Shown: positions 7,203 through 14,137, numbered from the stretch's first letter. The stretch is DNA of 15,233 bases from Synergistetes bacterium JGI 0000079-D21 (GCA_000402835.1 AQRZ01000038.1:1-15233); one strand, 5' to 3'. Numbers and translations are program-made. Notes: generated from the letters alone by a model not told the origin.

Positions 7203-7745
7203 TCAGATGTGCATGACCCCCAGGCCGCACCTCTCGTGGTGGGCCACTGCATGGTAGGCGGTGTCTCCGACCATGGAAACGGCGATCCAGTTCCGGTTTC
7301 GGACGATCGCCATCTTTGCGCCGATGCTGGCTTCCAGGGTCCCGAGAGAAACGAAGCCGTTGATCGCTTCGAGCGCCGCGTGCATCAGGGCATGCATCTC
7401 CCTTGGATTCTTGTCCACGACTCCGGCATTCAGGGCAGCCCCGACCAGGGCCCTCGTGATTTTTTGCGGGAGATCGCTCGCCACCCCGCCGACTTCCGTC
7501 GCGACGGCTTTCCATCCTTCATGGTTGAGTAAGGCCTTCAATTCTTCCTCCGCCTTCTTGTCTGTTGTGCACGAAAGAAGCAAAGCCGCTCTTCCAACCT
7601 GGCTTTCTTCCGTAAAGCGTAACTTGATCGGCAACTCGAAACCACGGATAGGATTCTCCTGCTGTCCGGCTTCCTCCCAGGGGGAACTGGTTTGTTGCGA
7701 ATTCTGCCGAACTTCCCTTACCGCGAAAAGTTCCCTGAGTTTCAT
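7203..7745 (-). CDS. HutP-family RNA-binding regulator (antiterminator-like)
   Basis: The C-terminal 150 residues match Bacillus HutP, which binds hut mRNA when L-histidine and a divalent metal are present and prevents termination. The metal-binding histidines have counterparts: HALMH (H118, H122) for H73/H77, and HHE (H170) for H138. The closing CGLGVMHI mirrors FGVGINHI, and WIAVS is shared. Arg88 of Bacillus HutP, in TRGQ, has no obvious match, so ligand or RNA contacts may differ. The chosen ATG at 7745 gives 180 residues, about 32 longer than Bacillus HutP, the excess being a polar N-terminal stretch. The frame is open up to 7874, but a perfect TATAAT at 7797-7792 makes the upstream start unlikely; GGGAGG and AAGGA precede 7745. 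No histidine-use gene is near. Downstream is rpmE. Family assignment is firm, function here unknown. Confidence 0.85.
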   Translation of the reverse strand: MKLRELFAVREVRQNSQQTSSPWEEAGQQENPIRGFELPIKLRFTEESQVGRAALLLSCTTDKKAEEELKALLNHEGWKAVATEVGGVASDLPQKITRALVGAALNAGVVDKNPREMHALMHAALEAINGFVSLGTLEASIGAKMAIVRNRNWIAVSMVGDTAYHAVAHHERCGLGVMHI

Positions 7746-7791
7746 TCCTTGAAAGACCTCCCTCTCTCCGACCCTTCCCTGAAACGGGAAT

Positions 7792-7797
7792 ATTATA
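7792..7797 (-). promoter_or_regulatory. -10 element upstream of the hutP-like gene
   Basis: A perfect TATAAT on the minus strand, about 47 nt before the chosen ATG. The hexamer 17 nt upstream (CGGAGA) does not resemble TTGACA, so an activator or a different spacing may be involved. Confidence 0.45.
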
Positions 7798-7828
7798 ACG
7801 CATGCCTTTCGACTTCTCCGCGGTGCAG

Positions 7829-7857
7829 TTGAGAATCCTCCATTTTGATGGTAAAGT
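7829..7857 (+). promoter_or_regulatory. Putative promoter of the TAXI binding-protein gene
   Basis: TTGAGA (7829-7834) and TAAAGT (7852-7857) are 17 nt apart. This gives a leader of roughly 90 nt before the ATG at 7957. The promoter is back to back with the hutP-like -10, with about 30 bp between the -10 of one and the -35 of the other. Confidence 0.5.
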
Positions 7858-7956
7858 ATGGGGTAAGGTAGCAAAGCTTTTTTCCCACTTTTTCGCCGTG
7901 TTATTCTTCAAAGCAGGGCTAGTTTAAAAAATTCTTTAAAAGGAGGAGTTCGCTTT

Positions 7957-8919
7957 ATGAAGAAAATCCTGTTCCTTTCGTTGGCTGCCCTCATGGTGAT
8001 CGGGTTGGTTGCAGGCGGTGCGTCGGCCAAGACCTTTGTATCGATTGCAACGGGCGGAACCGGCGGGACCTATTACCCCATCGGCGGAGGTATTGCCCAG
8101 GTTGTCAGCAAGTACGCCCCGGATCTCCAGGTGACCGCAGAGACCGGGAACGCTTCCGTCGCGAACCTCAACCTGATCGGCACCCATAAGATCGAGATGG
8201 CCATGGTCCAGAACGATACCGCTTACTGGGCCTACAAGGGAAAGGCAATGTTCAAGGAAGAGTTCAAGAACGTGCGGGCCGTTGCCTCCCTTTATCCTGA
8301 GCATGTCCAGCTGATCGCCCTGAAGAGCGCCGGCATCAAGACACTCTCCGACCTGAAGGGTAAGCGCGTTTCCGTAGGAGCCCCGGGTTCCGGAGTCCAG
8401 GCTGACGTAAGCGCGATTTTCCTTTCGGCGGGCTTGAAGTATTCTGACATGAAGGTCGACTTCCTTGACTTCAACGCGACCACTCAACGCTTCAAGGACA
8501 ACCAGATCGATGCCGGGTTTGTCGTCGCTGGCTATCCGACCGCATCCGTCATGGACCTAGCCACCACGAAGGAAATCACCCTCGTGAGCTTTGACAAGGC
8601 GACCCTTGAAAAACTGAGGAAGGACAGCCCCTTCTTCGTTCCCAGCGTCATTCCTGCAAACACCTATAAGGGCGTAACGACAGACACGCACACTCCGGCC
8701 GTCATGGCCATCCTTGTGGTCGACGCAAAGGTTCCCGACAAAGTGGTCTACGATTTCACTAAGGCCTTCTGGACGCACATCGGGGAAATTCAGAACGTCC
8801 ACGCCAAGGCGAAGCTGATTACCCCGGAAACCGCCATGAACGGGATCACCGTTCCGGTTCACCCGGGGGCGGCGAAGTACTACAAGGAAGCCAAGATCAA
8901 GGTCCCGGAAATCAAGTAA
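7957..8919 (+). CDS. TAXI-family TRAP transporter solute-binding protein
   Basis: A periplasmic protein of 320 residues that captures a solute and delivers it to a TRAP permease. A signal peptide is clear: KK, a hydrophobic core, then GGASA with probable cleavage after residue 24. The mature start FVSIATGGTGGTYYPIGG (about 27-44) is the TAXI signature, followed by the ETGNASVANLNLI and GSGVQADVSAIF segments typical of the family. Characterised TAXI proteins bind glutamate or related carboxylates; the ligand here is unknown. TAXI genes usually stand next to a fused DctQM-type permease gene, but none is present: a minus-strand fhs lies on one side and hutP on the other. The DctPQM system at the right is of a different class. 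GGAGGAG lies 8 nt before the ATG. Stop TAA. Confidence 0.94.
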   Translation: MKKILFLSLAALMVIGLVAGGASAKTFVSIATGGTGGTYYPIGGGIAQVVSKYAPDLQVTAETGNASVANLNLIGTHKIEMAMVQNDTAYWAYKGKAMFKEEFKNVRAVASLYPEHVQLIALKSAGIKTLSDLKGKRVSVGAPGSGVQADVSAIFLSAGLKYSDMKVDFLDFNATTQRFKDNQIDAGFVVAGYPTASVMDLATTKEITLVSFDKATLEKLRKDSPFFVPSVIPANTYKGVTTDTHTPAVMAILVVDAKVPDKVVYDFTKAFWTHIGEIQNVHAKAKLITPETAMNGITVPVHPGAAKYYKEAKIKVPEIK

Positions 8920-8931
8920 ATTACCCCTTCG

Positions 8932-8972
8932 ACAAAAAATGGAGGCGGGAAATTCCCGCCTCCATTTTTTGT
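8932..8972. terminator. Bidirectional Rho-independent terminator between the TAXI gene and fhs
   Basis: A perfect 20-bp inverted repeat, 8932-8951 against 8953-8972, has a GC-rich core (GGAGGCGGGA) flanked by A6 on one side and T6 on the other. It can therefore terminate the plus-strand TAXI gene (13 nt after its stop) and the minus-strand fhs gene (20 nt after its stop). Confidence 0.9.
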
Positions 8973-8991
8973 ATTTGGAGAATCCGAGCTC

Positions 8992-10665
8992 CTAGAACAG
9001 ACCCGTGATGCGCCCCTGCTCGTCCACGTCGATGAACTCCGCAGCGGGGTGCTTCGGAAGCCCCGGCATGGTCATGATCGTCCCGCAGATGGGCACCACG
9101 AACCCTGCCCCCGCCGACAGCCTCACTTCCCTCACCAGGAGCCTCCATCCTTTCGGCCGCCCGATCTTCCCAGGGTCGTCCGATAACGACATCTGCGTTT
9201 TCGCCATGCACACCGGCAATGTCCCGTAACCTCGCTTCTCCAGGTCCTCCAGGAACGCGCTCGCCGGTTCGGCGTAGTCCACTCCCTCCGCCCCGTACAC
9301 GTGCGTGGCGATCTTCTCGATCTTCTCCTTCAGCGGCAGACCCAGCTCGTACAGCGGGTGGTACCCGTTCGCCTTCTTCATGGACCCCAGGACCTTCTCC
9401 GCCAGCTCCATCCCGCCGTCTCCGCCCTTCTCCCACACTTCCGACAGCGCCGCCTCGTGGCCGCGCCCCCTCACGTGGGCCAGGACGTCCTCCAGTTCCC
9501 CTTCCGTGTCCGTGGGGAATCGGTTCAGCGCCACCACCACCGGCACGCCGAACTGCGAGAGGTTCTCCAGGTGCGCGTCCAGGTTCCCGAATCCCTTCTT
9601 CAGGGCTTCCCGGTTTTCCTCCTTCAGCTCCCCCTTCGACACCCCGCCGTGCATCTTCAGCGCACGAACCGTGGTCACCAGCACCACCGCCTGCGGGTGG
9701 AAGTCCCCGTACCGGCAGGCGATGTCCATGAACTTCTCCCCACCCAGGTCCGAAGCGAAACCCGCCTCCACCACCGCGATGTCCGACAGCTTCAGCGCCA
9801 TCCTCGTGGCGATGAGGGAGTTCGTCCCGTGGGCGATGTTCGCGAAGGGACCCCCGTGCACGAACGCCGGCACGTGCTCGATCGTCTGCACCAGGTTCGG
9901 GTTCAGGGCGTCCTTCAGCAGCGCCGCCATCGCCCCTTCCGCCTTCAGGTCGTGGGCCGTGACGCTCTTCCCATCCCACGTGTACGCCACCACGATCCGA
10001 CCCAGCCGCTCCTTCAGGTCCGCCAGGTCCTTCGAAAGGCACAGGATCGCCATCACTTCCGACGAGACGCTGATGTCGAACCCGCTTTCCCGCGGGATCC
10101 CGTTGCCCTTGCCACCCAAGCCCAGGACAATGTGTCGCAGGGCCCGCTCGTTCATGTCCATGACCCTCCGGAACACCACGCGCCTCGGGTCGATCCCCAG
10201 CTCATTCCCCTGCTGAAGGTGGTTGTCCAGCATCGCCGACAGCAGGTTGTGGGCCGTAGTCACGGCATGGATGTCCCCTGTGAAGTGCAGGTTGATGTCC
10301 TCCATGGGCAGCACCTGGGAGTACCCGCCTCCCGCCGCTCCCCCCTTCACCCCGAAGCAGGGGCCCAGGGACGGTTCCCGAAGGCAGATCATGGCCTTGT
10401 GCCCCATCTTCGCCAGCGCCTGCGTCAGACCGATGGTCGTGGTGGTCTTCCCCTCTCCCGCCGGGGTCGGGGTCGTGGCCGTCACCAGGACCAGCTTCCC
10501 GTCCGGCCGGCCTTCAAGTTCCTTCATGAAGTTCAGGTCCACCTTCGCCTTGGTCTTCCCGTACGGGATCAAAAACTCCTCCGGGATCCCGGCCTTTTCC
10601 GCTATCTCCCCGATGGGCAGCAGCTTCGCACCCTGCGCGATCTCGATGTCCGACGGTACCGTCAT
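8992..10665 (-). CDS. fhs: Formate-tetrahydrofolate ligase
   Basis: The enzyme joins formate to tetrahydrofolate with ATP to give 10-formyltetrahydrofolate. It is the entry step of the methyl branch of the Wood-Ljungdahl pathway and runs backwards in some syntrophic oxidisers; it also feeds purine synthesis. Length, 557 residues, is standard. Visible motifs are the nucleotide loop [16 protein letters not shown] (65-80), the [23 protein letters not shown] region and the C-terminal [11 protein letters not shown]. Its ATG overlaps the stop of the coiled-coil gene upstream (ATGA, 10665-10662), with GGAGGAG ahead. Third codon positions are almost all G or C, clearly more so than in the flanking genes, which leaves long stop-free frames on both strands. 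This could mark very high expression or a different origin. Stop TAG, then a bidirectional terminator. Confidence 0.97.
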   Translation of the reverse strand: MTVPSDIEIAQGAKLLPIGEIAEKAGIPEEFLIPYGKTKAKVDLNFMKELEGRPDGKLVLVTATTPTPAGEGKTTTTIGLTQALAKMGHKAMICLREPSLGPCFGVKGGAAGGGYSQVLPMEDINLHFTGDIHAVTTAHNLLSAMLDNHLQQGNELGIDPRRVVFRRVMDMNERALRHIVLGLGGKGNGIPRESGFDISVSSEVMAILCLSKDLADLKERLGRIVVAYTWDGKSVTAHDLKAEGAMAALLKDALNPNLVQTIEHVPAFVHGGPFANIAHGTNSLIATRMALKLSDIAVVEAGFASDLGGEKFMDIACRYGDFHPQAVVLVTTVRALKMHGGVSKGELKEENREALKKGFGNLDAHLENLSQFGVPVVVALNRFPTDTEGELEDVLAHVRGRGHEAALSEVWEKGGDGGMELAEKVLGSMKKANGYHPLYELGLPLKEKIEKIATHVYGAEGVDYAEPASAFLEDLEKRGYGTLPVCMAKTQMSLSDDPGKIGRPKGWRLLVREVRLSAGAGFVVPICGTIMTMPGLPKHPAAEFIDVDEQGRITGLF

Positions 10666-10982
10666 GGTTTCTCCTCCTCTTCTTTCCGCAATCCTGTGCA
10701 GAGTTCTTCCATGATCGCTCCAACCTGGAGCGCAAGCTCCGAGATCAGTTTCGAAAGCCTTTGCTGATCTTCCTCGATCGCACTGAGGCGTGACTTGATC
10801 TCTTCGATCTCCTGCGCGGAATTCAAAATCTCTTCGGTCCTTTTCCTGGCCCGGCTTAGGGAAGCTTTCGCCTGTTTGCCTATGGCCACGGCTTCTTCGC
10901 TCACTCTTTCAAAAACTTCGTTGCCCTGCTCCTCGAGGGTACGGCCAATCTCTCGAACCTTTTTCTTCCAGTCCTGCTCCAT
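10662..10982 (-). CDS. Small coiled-coil protein coupled to fhs
   Basis: A protein of 106 residues with no family I recognise. It is highly charged and apparently all helical: [12 protein letters not shown] at the start, a heptad-like stretch in the second half ([22 protein letters not shown], about residues 62-83, in outline) and an acidic tail ending EEEEKP. There is no signal peptide or clear membrane helix. The start is taken as ATG at 10982; an in-frame GTG at 11000 would add six residues (RGGRG) but these overlap the G-rich ribosome binding region. Its TGA overlaps the fhs ATG (ATGA), implying translational coupling. A terminator for the tRNA lies just upstream, and no clear promoter is seen between. 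It might help fhs expression or assembly, but nothing in the sequence shows this. Confidence 0.75.
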   Translation of the reverse strand: MEQDWKKKVREIGRTLEEQGNEVFERVSEEAVAIGKQAKASLSRARKRTEEILNSAQEIEEIKSRLSAIEEDQQRLSKLISELALQVGAIMEELCTGLRKEEEEKP

Positions 10983-11015
10983 GCCCCTGCCCCCCCTCAC
11001 ACCGGCGAAAAATAG

Positions 11016-11045
11016 AAAAAAGGCCAGGAACCGGACGTTTCCTGG
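11016..11045 (-). terminator. Rho-independent terminator of the tRNA-Arg gene
   Basis: On the minus strand CCAGGAA (11045-11039) pairs with TTCCTGG (11030-11024) around an 8-nt loop and is followed by CC and TTTTTT (11021-11016), then a second T-rich run. It lies about 18 nt after the end of the tRNA. Confidence 0.85.
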
Positions 11046-11062
11046 TCTTCGAAATGCTCATA

Positions 11063-11139
11063 TGGCGTGCCCGGCGGGATTCGAACCCGCGACCTTTGGC
11101 TCCGGAGGCCAACACTCTATCCAGCTGAGCTACGGACAC
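11063..11139 (-). tRNA. tRNA-Arg (anticodon CCG)
   Basis: The 77-nt sequence folds as a cloverleaf. Acceptor GTGTCCG pairs with CGGGCAC (one G-U), the D-stem is GCTC/GAGT, the anticodon stem TTGGC/GCCAA has loop CTCCGGA, and the T-stem GCGGG/CCCGC has loop TTCGAAT. The anticodon CCG is at 11105-11103 and reads CGG arginine codons. The 3' CCA is encoded (11065-11063). It has its own promoter and terminator, so it is a single-gene unit. Confidence 0.97.
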
Positions 11140-11155
11140 GCACCGTGCGCGGTAA

Positions 11156-11184
11156 AAATTACCACTTTTACGGGGCGCCGTCAA
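11156..11184 (-). promoter_or_regulatory. Putative promoter of tRNA-Arg
   Basis: On the minus strand TTGACG (11184-11179) is followed after 17 nt by TAATTT (11161-11156). The expected start is about 10 nt ahead of the mature tRNA 5' end. The -35 is strong and the -10 weak. Confidence 0.5.
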
Positions 11185-11217
11185 CGCGAAAATCTCCCTA
11201 CAGTCTGCCAGGTGACT

Positions 11218-11223
11218 TATAAT
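11218..11223 (+). promoter_or_regulatory. -10 element upstream of the DUF1989 gene
   Basis: A perfect TATAAT on the plus strand about 42 nt before the ATG at 11265. No good -35 hexamer is seen 16-18 nt upstream. It diverges from the tRNA promoter. Confidence 0.4.
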
Positions 11224-11264
11224 GCAATAATGGCTGATTCACCGCAGAGGAGAGTGCAGGGAAA

Positions 11265-11891
11265 ATGAAAGGTTTTTTCTACAGGAGGGAAATTCGCGTG
11301 CCAGGGGGATATGCCCGGGCTTTCGAGGTCGAAAAGGGAAGCCGGATCACGGTCATCGACTTGGAGGGAAGGCAGGTCGCAGCTTTCGTGGCATTTAACA
11401 GGGACCGTGTTTCGGAAACTTTTTCAACCGCGCATACCCGCCTTGCCTTGAGTTCGGTACGGATCAAGGTCGGGGACGTCCTTCGGTCAAACCTTCTGCG
11501 CCCGATGCTGGAGGTGACCGAAGACACCGCTCAAACGCACGACCTCTTGATGCCCGCGTGCGATGCCCATCGCGATGGTGCCCCTCCTCAAGACAATGGC
11601 TACCGAAGCTGCGCCGTCAACTTCGAGGATGCCCTGGCTCCCTGGGGAATTTCCCGCAGCATCGTTCCAGAGCCCCTGAACATCTTTGGGAATACCCATA
11701 TCGAAAGTAACGGCACCCTCACTTGTCTACCCCCTATTTCGAGGCCAGGAGACAGGTTGTCCCTCAAGGCTCTGTTGCCGCTTGTCTGCGCTGTTTCCGC
11801 GTGCCCGAGGGGACCCGGGGGAACCTGGAAAGGAACGGTTACTGACATCGCCGTCATCGTCAGCCTGGGTGATGAACAAGGAAAAGGCTGA
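11265..11891 (+). CDS. DUF1989 protein (urea carboxylase-associated family)
   Basis: A 208-residue protein of the DUF1989 family. Matching features are the opening VPGGYARAFEVEKGSRITVID, AHTRLAL (56-62), the THDLLMPACD block (91-100), YRSCAVNF (113-120), PLNIFGNT (137-144), PPISRPGD (156-163) and SACPRG (178-183). Conserved H92, C99, C116 and C180 are plausible metal ligands. Some family members occur in pairs beside urea or guanidine carboxylase genes and act as carboxyguanidine deiminase subunits. Here the gene stands alone, with no carboxylase, partner subunit or guanidine riboswitch seen, so that role should not be assumed. It has no signal peptide and is presumably cytoplasmic. It diverges from tRNA-Arg and ends at a strong hairpin. 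The ribosome binding site is modest (CAGGGAAA). Stop TGA. Confidence 0.85.
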   Translation: MKGFFYRREIRVPGGYARAFEVEKGSRITVIDLEGRQVAAFVAFNRDRVSETFSTAHTRLALSSVRIKVGDVLRSNLLRPMLEVTEDTAQTHDLLMPACDAHRDGAPPQDNGYRSCAVNFEDALAPWGISRSIVPEPLNIFGNTHIESNGTLTCLPPISRPGDRLSLKALLPLVCAVSACPRGPGGTWKGTVTDIAVIVSLGDEQGKG

Positions 11892-11902
11892 AATCCGATC
11901 AG

Positions 11903-11939
11903 AAAGGAACCCCCGTCCCTTCCGGCCGGGGGTTCCTTT
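11903..11939 (+). terminator. Terminator after the DUF1989 gene, possibly bidirectional
   Basis: A perfect 12-bp inverted repeat, AAAGGAACCCCC at 11903-11914 and its complement at 11928-11939, lies 11 nt after the DUF1989 stop. The U-run is short (CCTTTATTC). The symmetry would also allow it to stop minus-strand transcripts coming from the TRAP operon. Confidence 0.75.
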
Positions 11940-12138
11940 ATTCAGGTGCTTGCCTTTTCGGTTGTCTCCATGCAGAAAGCTTCCCTGCAAATGAAGGTGC
12001 AGGCCACTTTTTCTTTACCGCAGTTCTTGAAAAAGCCCCGCACATCAGGCTCGCCCAGAAGGCATGAGGGGAATTGAAAACCAACCCCAATGCCAGAAAA
12101 ACGAAACAGAGTGCGGCGAACAGGTTCCTGTAGAACAT
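11938..12138 (-). CDS. Possible small membrane protein at the end of the TRAP operon
   Basis: A 66-residue frame begins 8 nt after the dctM stop and ends inside the terminator hairpin. Residues about 5-36 are strongly hydrophobic (NLFAALCFVFLALGLVF, then a second apolar stretch around HAFWASLMCGAF), followed by a basic tail (VKKKW ... QPKRQ). This fits a one- or two-helix membrane protein. The ribosome binding site is poor (CGGA). I recognise no family. The frame may be real because of its position directly after dctM, or a chance hydrophobic frame. Confidence 0.35.
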   Translation of the reverse strand: MFYRNLFAALCFVFLALGLVFNSPHAFWASLMCGAFSRTAVKKKWPAPSFAGKLSAWRQPKRQAPE

Positions 12139-12145
12139 GTTCCGA

Positions 12146-13462
12146 CTACCAGGGCGTCCCCAGGATGACGTGAGGAAGGAACAAAACCAGTTTCGGGAAA
12201 TAGCTCGTGAAGATCAGAACCGGCACCCAGCACAGGAGCATGAAATACAGGGCCGGGGTCATCATCTCGTTGATCGGGGTCTTGCTCAAGCGCCCAGACA
12301 GGTACAGCACAGGCGCCGCAGGTGGGGTAATACACCCCAGGGCCGTGTTGACCCCGATGATCGCAGCGTAGTGAATCGGGTTGAACCCCAGTTCCATGAT
12401 GATCGGCATCATGATGGGCGTTGTCAGCACCACGACGCTGATGTCGTCCATCAGCATCCCCATGATGACCAGAAAGATGTTGATCATGAACAGGATCACC
12501 CATCGGTTCTCCGAGACCGCTCGGAAAAGGGCGAGAAGCCTTGAAGGCAGGTCCTCGAGAAGGTAGAGACGGCTGAGCATGGACACCGAAAACAGCATCG
12601 CCATGATGACCCCCGTCGTGACGGCAGATTCCACCAGCGGACCGATCACTTCCCTCCACTTCATTCCCTTGTAGACCAGGACTCCCACCGGGATGGCGTA
12701 GATGACCGCCATCGCCGAAGCTTCCGTCGTGGTCATGATGCCCCCGTAGATGCCCCCGAGGACGATGACCGGAAGCATCAGCGCAGGAATGGCCAGCTTG
12801 CCCCGGGTCTTGAAGAGTTCCCACTTTTCCGCCGATGTTCGCTTGTGCGCAACGAGAACTTCCTTGTTGTTGCGCAAAAGCCACATGTTCACGACACTGA
12901 TCAGGATGATCGTCACGATCCCCGGCATGACGGTGGAAAGGAAACAGGCCAGAATGGGTTGCCCGCTCAACCAGGCGAAGATGATCAGGGTTGCGTTCGG
13001 CGGAATCAGGAGCCCAAGAAGGGAAGCGTTCGCCATCAGGGCCGCGGAGTGCCCCTTCGGGTAACCGCCCGCTTCGAGCCTGGGGAACATGATCGTTCCG
13101 ATGCAGGAAAGGGTCGCGCAGGCCGCCCCTGAAATGGAACCGAACACCGCACAGGAAATCGTCCCGACGATTCCAAGACCACCCCGGATGTGCCCCACGA
13201 AAACGTCCACGAGGTCGATGAGTTTCTCCCCGATCCTACCCCGCTCCATGATCCCCCCCGCCATGATGAACAGTGCGATGGCGATCAGGGAGACGGAGTT
13301 GATCTGGCTGAAGGCGTAGGGAAGCAATTGGCTCGCTTCGTAACCGGCCCCGTCCGGCCCCCCGAAGAAGAGAAGCCAGGCGGCACTGGACATGAAGCTG
13401 ATCGGCACCGGAACACCGAGCATGAGGGTAACAAGCAGGATGACAATGGCAACGTAGATCAT
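12146..13462 (-). CDS. dctM: TRAP transporter large permease, DctM type
   Basis: The main membrane subunit of a tripartite ATP-independent periplasmic transporter; it moves the solute inward using the sodium or proton gradient. The 438 residues are largely hydrophobic, with about twelve predicted helices. Family blocks are LGVPVPISF (15-23), SGAACATLSCIGTIMFPRLEAGGY in outline (111-134), LIPPNATLIIF (152-162), GGIYGGIMTTTEASA (236-250) and ITPPAAPVLYLSG (378-390). The start is ATG at 13462, overlapping the dctQ TGA as ATGA, so the two permease genes are translationally coupled; the frame is open further upstream but runs antiparallel in reading to dctQ coding sequence. Stop TAG. Confidence 0.95.
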   Translation of the reverse strand: MIYVAIVILLVTLMLGVPVPISFMSSAAWLLFFGGPDGAGYEASQLLPYAFSQINSVSLIAIALFIMAGGIMERGRIGEKLIDLVDVFVGHIRGGLGIVGTISCAVFGSISGAACATLSCIGTIMFPRLEAGGYPKGHSAALMANASLLGLLIPPNATLIIFAWLSGQPILACFLSTVMPGIVTIILISVVNMWLLRNNKEVLVAHKRTSAEKWELFKTRGKLAIPALMLPVIVLGGIYGGIMTTTEASAMAVIYAIPVGVLVYKGMKWREVIGPLVESAVTTGVIMAMLFSVSMLSRLYLLEDLPSRLLALFRAVSENRWVILFMINIFLVIMGMLMDDISVVVLTTPIMMPIIMELGFNPIHYAAIIGVNTALGCITPPAAPVLYLSGRLSKTPINEMMTPALYFMLLCWVPVLIFTSYFPKLVLFLPHVILGTPW

Positions 13463-14022
13463 TTGCGCCCTCCCGTGACCAGGGCCTTTGTACTCAAAAG
13501 AAGATCCCTTGTGAAGTAAAAGGCCATAAAAATCAACCCCAGGAAAATCGCAAGGTAGGAAGTCCAAAGCGGAATCTGCCAGATCGTAGTCTTGGGCAGC
13601 GCGATGCCCGTTCCCAGGGGACCCCTGAAACCAAACATGAAGAATCCGTAACCATACCAGACGAAAAGCAGCGTAACTCCGACGGTGATGAGGTCCTTGA
13701 CGAAAACGAGGACACGCTTGAGGACCCCTTCGGGAACGTAGGACTGAACCAGGTCGGCTGAAACGTGGGTCCGGTTGAAGGCTCCGATGGCGGCTCCCGA
13801 AAAATACAGCCAGAAGGCGAAAAGCTTGACCCACTCTTCATATCCGTAAAGATCGCCCTGGATGACGTAGCGGACGAAAGTCGCCAGAGCGATCAGGATC
13901 GTCAAGAGAATGGACATGATCAGCGTGACGGCCGAAAACCCGTTCACGACGATCTTGTCGAAAAGGTTCCGGGGTTTCAGGATTCCCGGTTTTTCTTCTG
14001 CAGCTTCGGGACATTGAGGCAC
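13459..14022 (-). CDS. dctQ: TRAP transporter small permease, DctQ type
   Basis: The small membrane subunit that pairs with DctM. Four hydrophobic segments are visible: GFSAVTLIMSILLTILIALA, WVKLFAFWLYFSGAAIGA, DLITVGVTLLFVWYGYGFF and TSYLAIFLGLIFMAFYF. The family-typical NRTHVSADLV follows the second helix. The frame is open to ATG at 14121, but that start would translate the hairpin between dctP and dctQ. GTG at 14022 is preferred, with AGAGGGGAGA at 14040-14031 placed 8 nt upstream; this gives 187 residues, a usual size. A polar N-terminus of about 23 residues precedes the first helix. Its TGA overlaps the dctM ATG. Confidence 0.92.
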   Translation of the reverse strand: MPQCPEAAEEKPGILKPRNLFDKIVVNGFSAVTLIMSILLTILIALATFVRYVIQGDLYGYEEWVKLFAFWLYFSGAAIGAFNRTHVSADLVQSYVPEGVLKRVLVFVKDLITVGVTLLFVWYGYGFFMFGFRGPLGTGIALPKTTIWQIPLWTSYLAIFLGLIFMAFYFTRDLLLSTKALVTGGRK

Positions 14023-14088
14023 GGGACAGGTCTCCCCTCTTGAAAAACTTGTTTTTCTTCGAAGGTGTCGTGTTTTGACCGAGAAGAA

Positions 14089-14120
14089 TGGACCCAAAGG
14101 GACAAATCCCTTTGGGTCCA
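14089..14120 (-). repeat. Intercistronic hairpin between dctP and dctQ
   Basis: A perfect 14-bp inverted repeat (14089-14102 against 14107-14120) with a 4-nt loop sits 17 nt after the dctP stop. There is no U-run behind it on the minus strand (TTCTTCTCGG). It is more likely a 3' stabilising structure or a weak attenuator that keeps the binding protein more abundant than the permease. Confidence 0.75.
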
Positions 14121-14137
14121 TCCCGGAATCGAGATCT

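Noticed and set aside
7858..7956. HutP-type binding site or riboswitch in the leader of the TAXI gene
   Set aside because: Several AAG and TAG triplets occur (around 7864-7880 and 7914-7923) but not with the 4-nt spacing of known HutP sites, and I could not draw a stable conserved-looking fold or attenuator.
9301..10767. Plus-strand open frame of 488 codons and other long frames over fhs
   Set aside because: All overlap the unmistakable fhs gene; the lack of stops follows from its extreme third-position G/C content. The translations are low-complexity and rich in Arg, Pro and His.
11063..11139. tRNA 3' end as an integration site for a mobile element
   Set aside because: No integrase gene, no repeated copy of the tRNA end and no foreign-looking block beside it within the window.
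13463..13834. Upstream extension of dctM to 562 residues
   Set aside because: The added 124 residues overlap dctQ in another frame and have no hydrophobic or family character; the ATGA overlap at 13462 gives the proper start.
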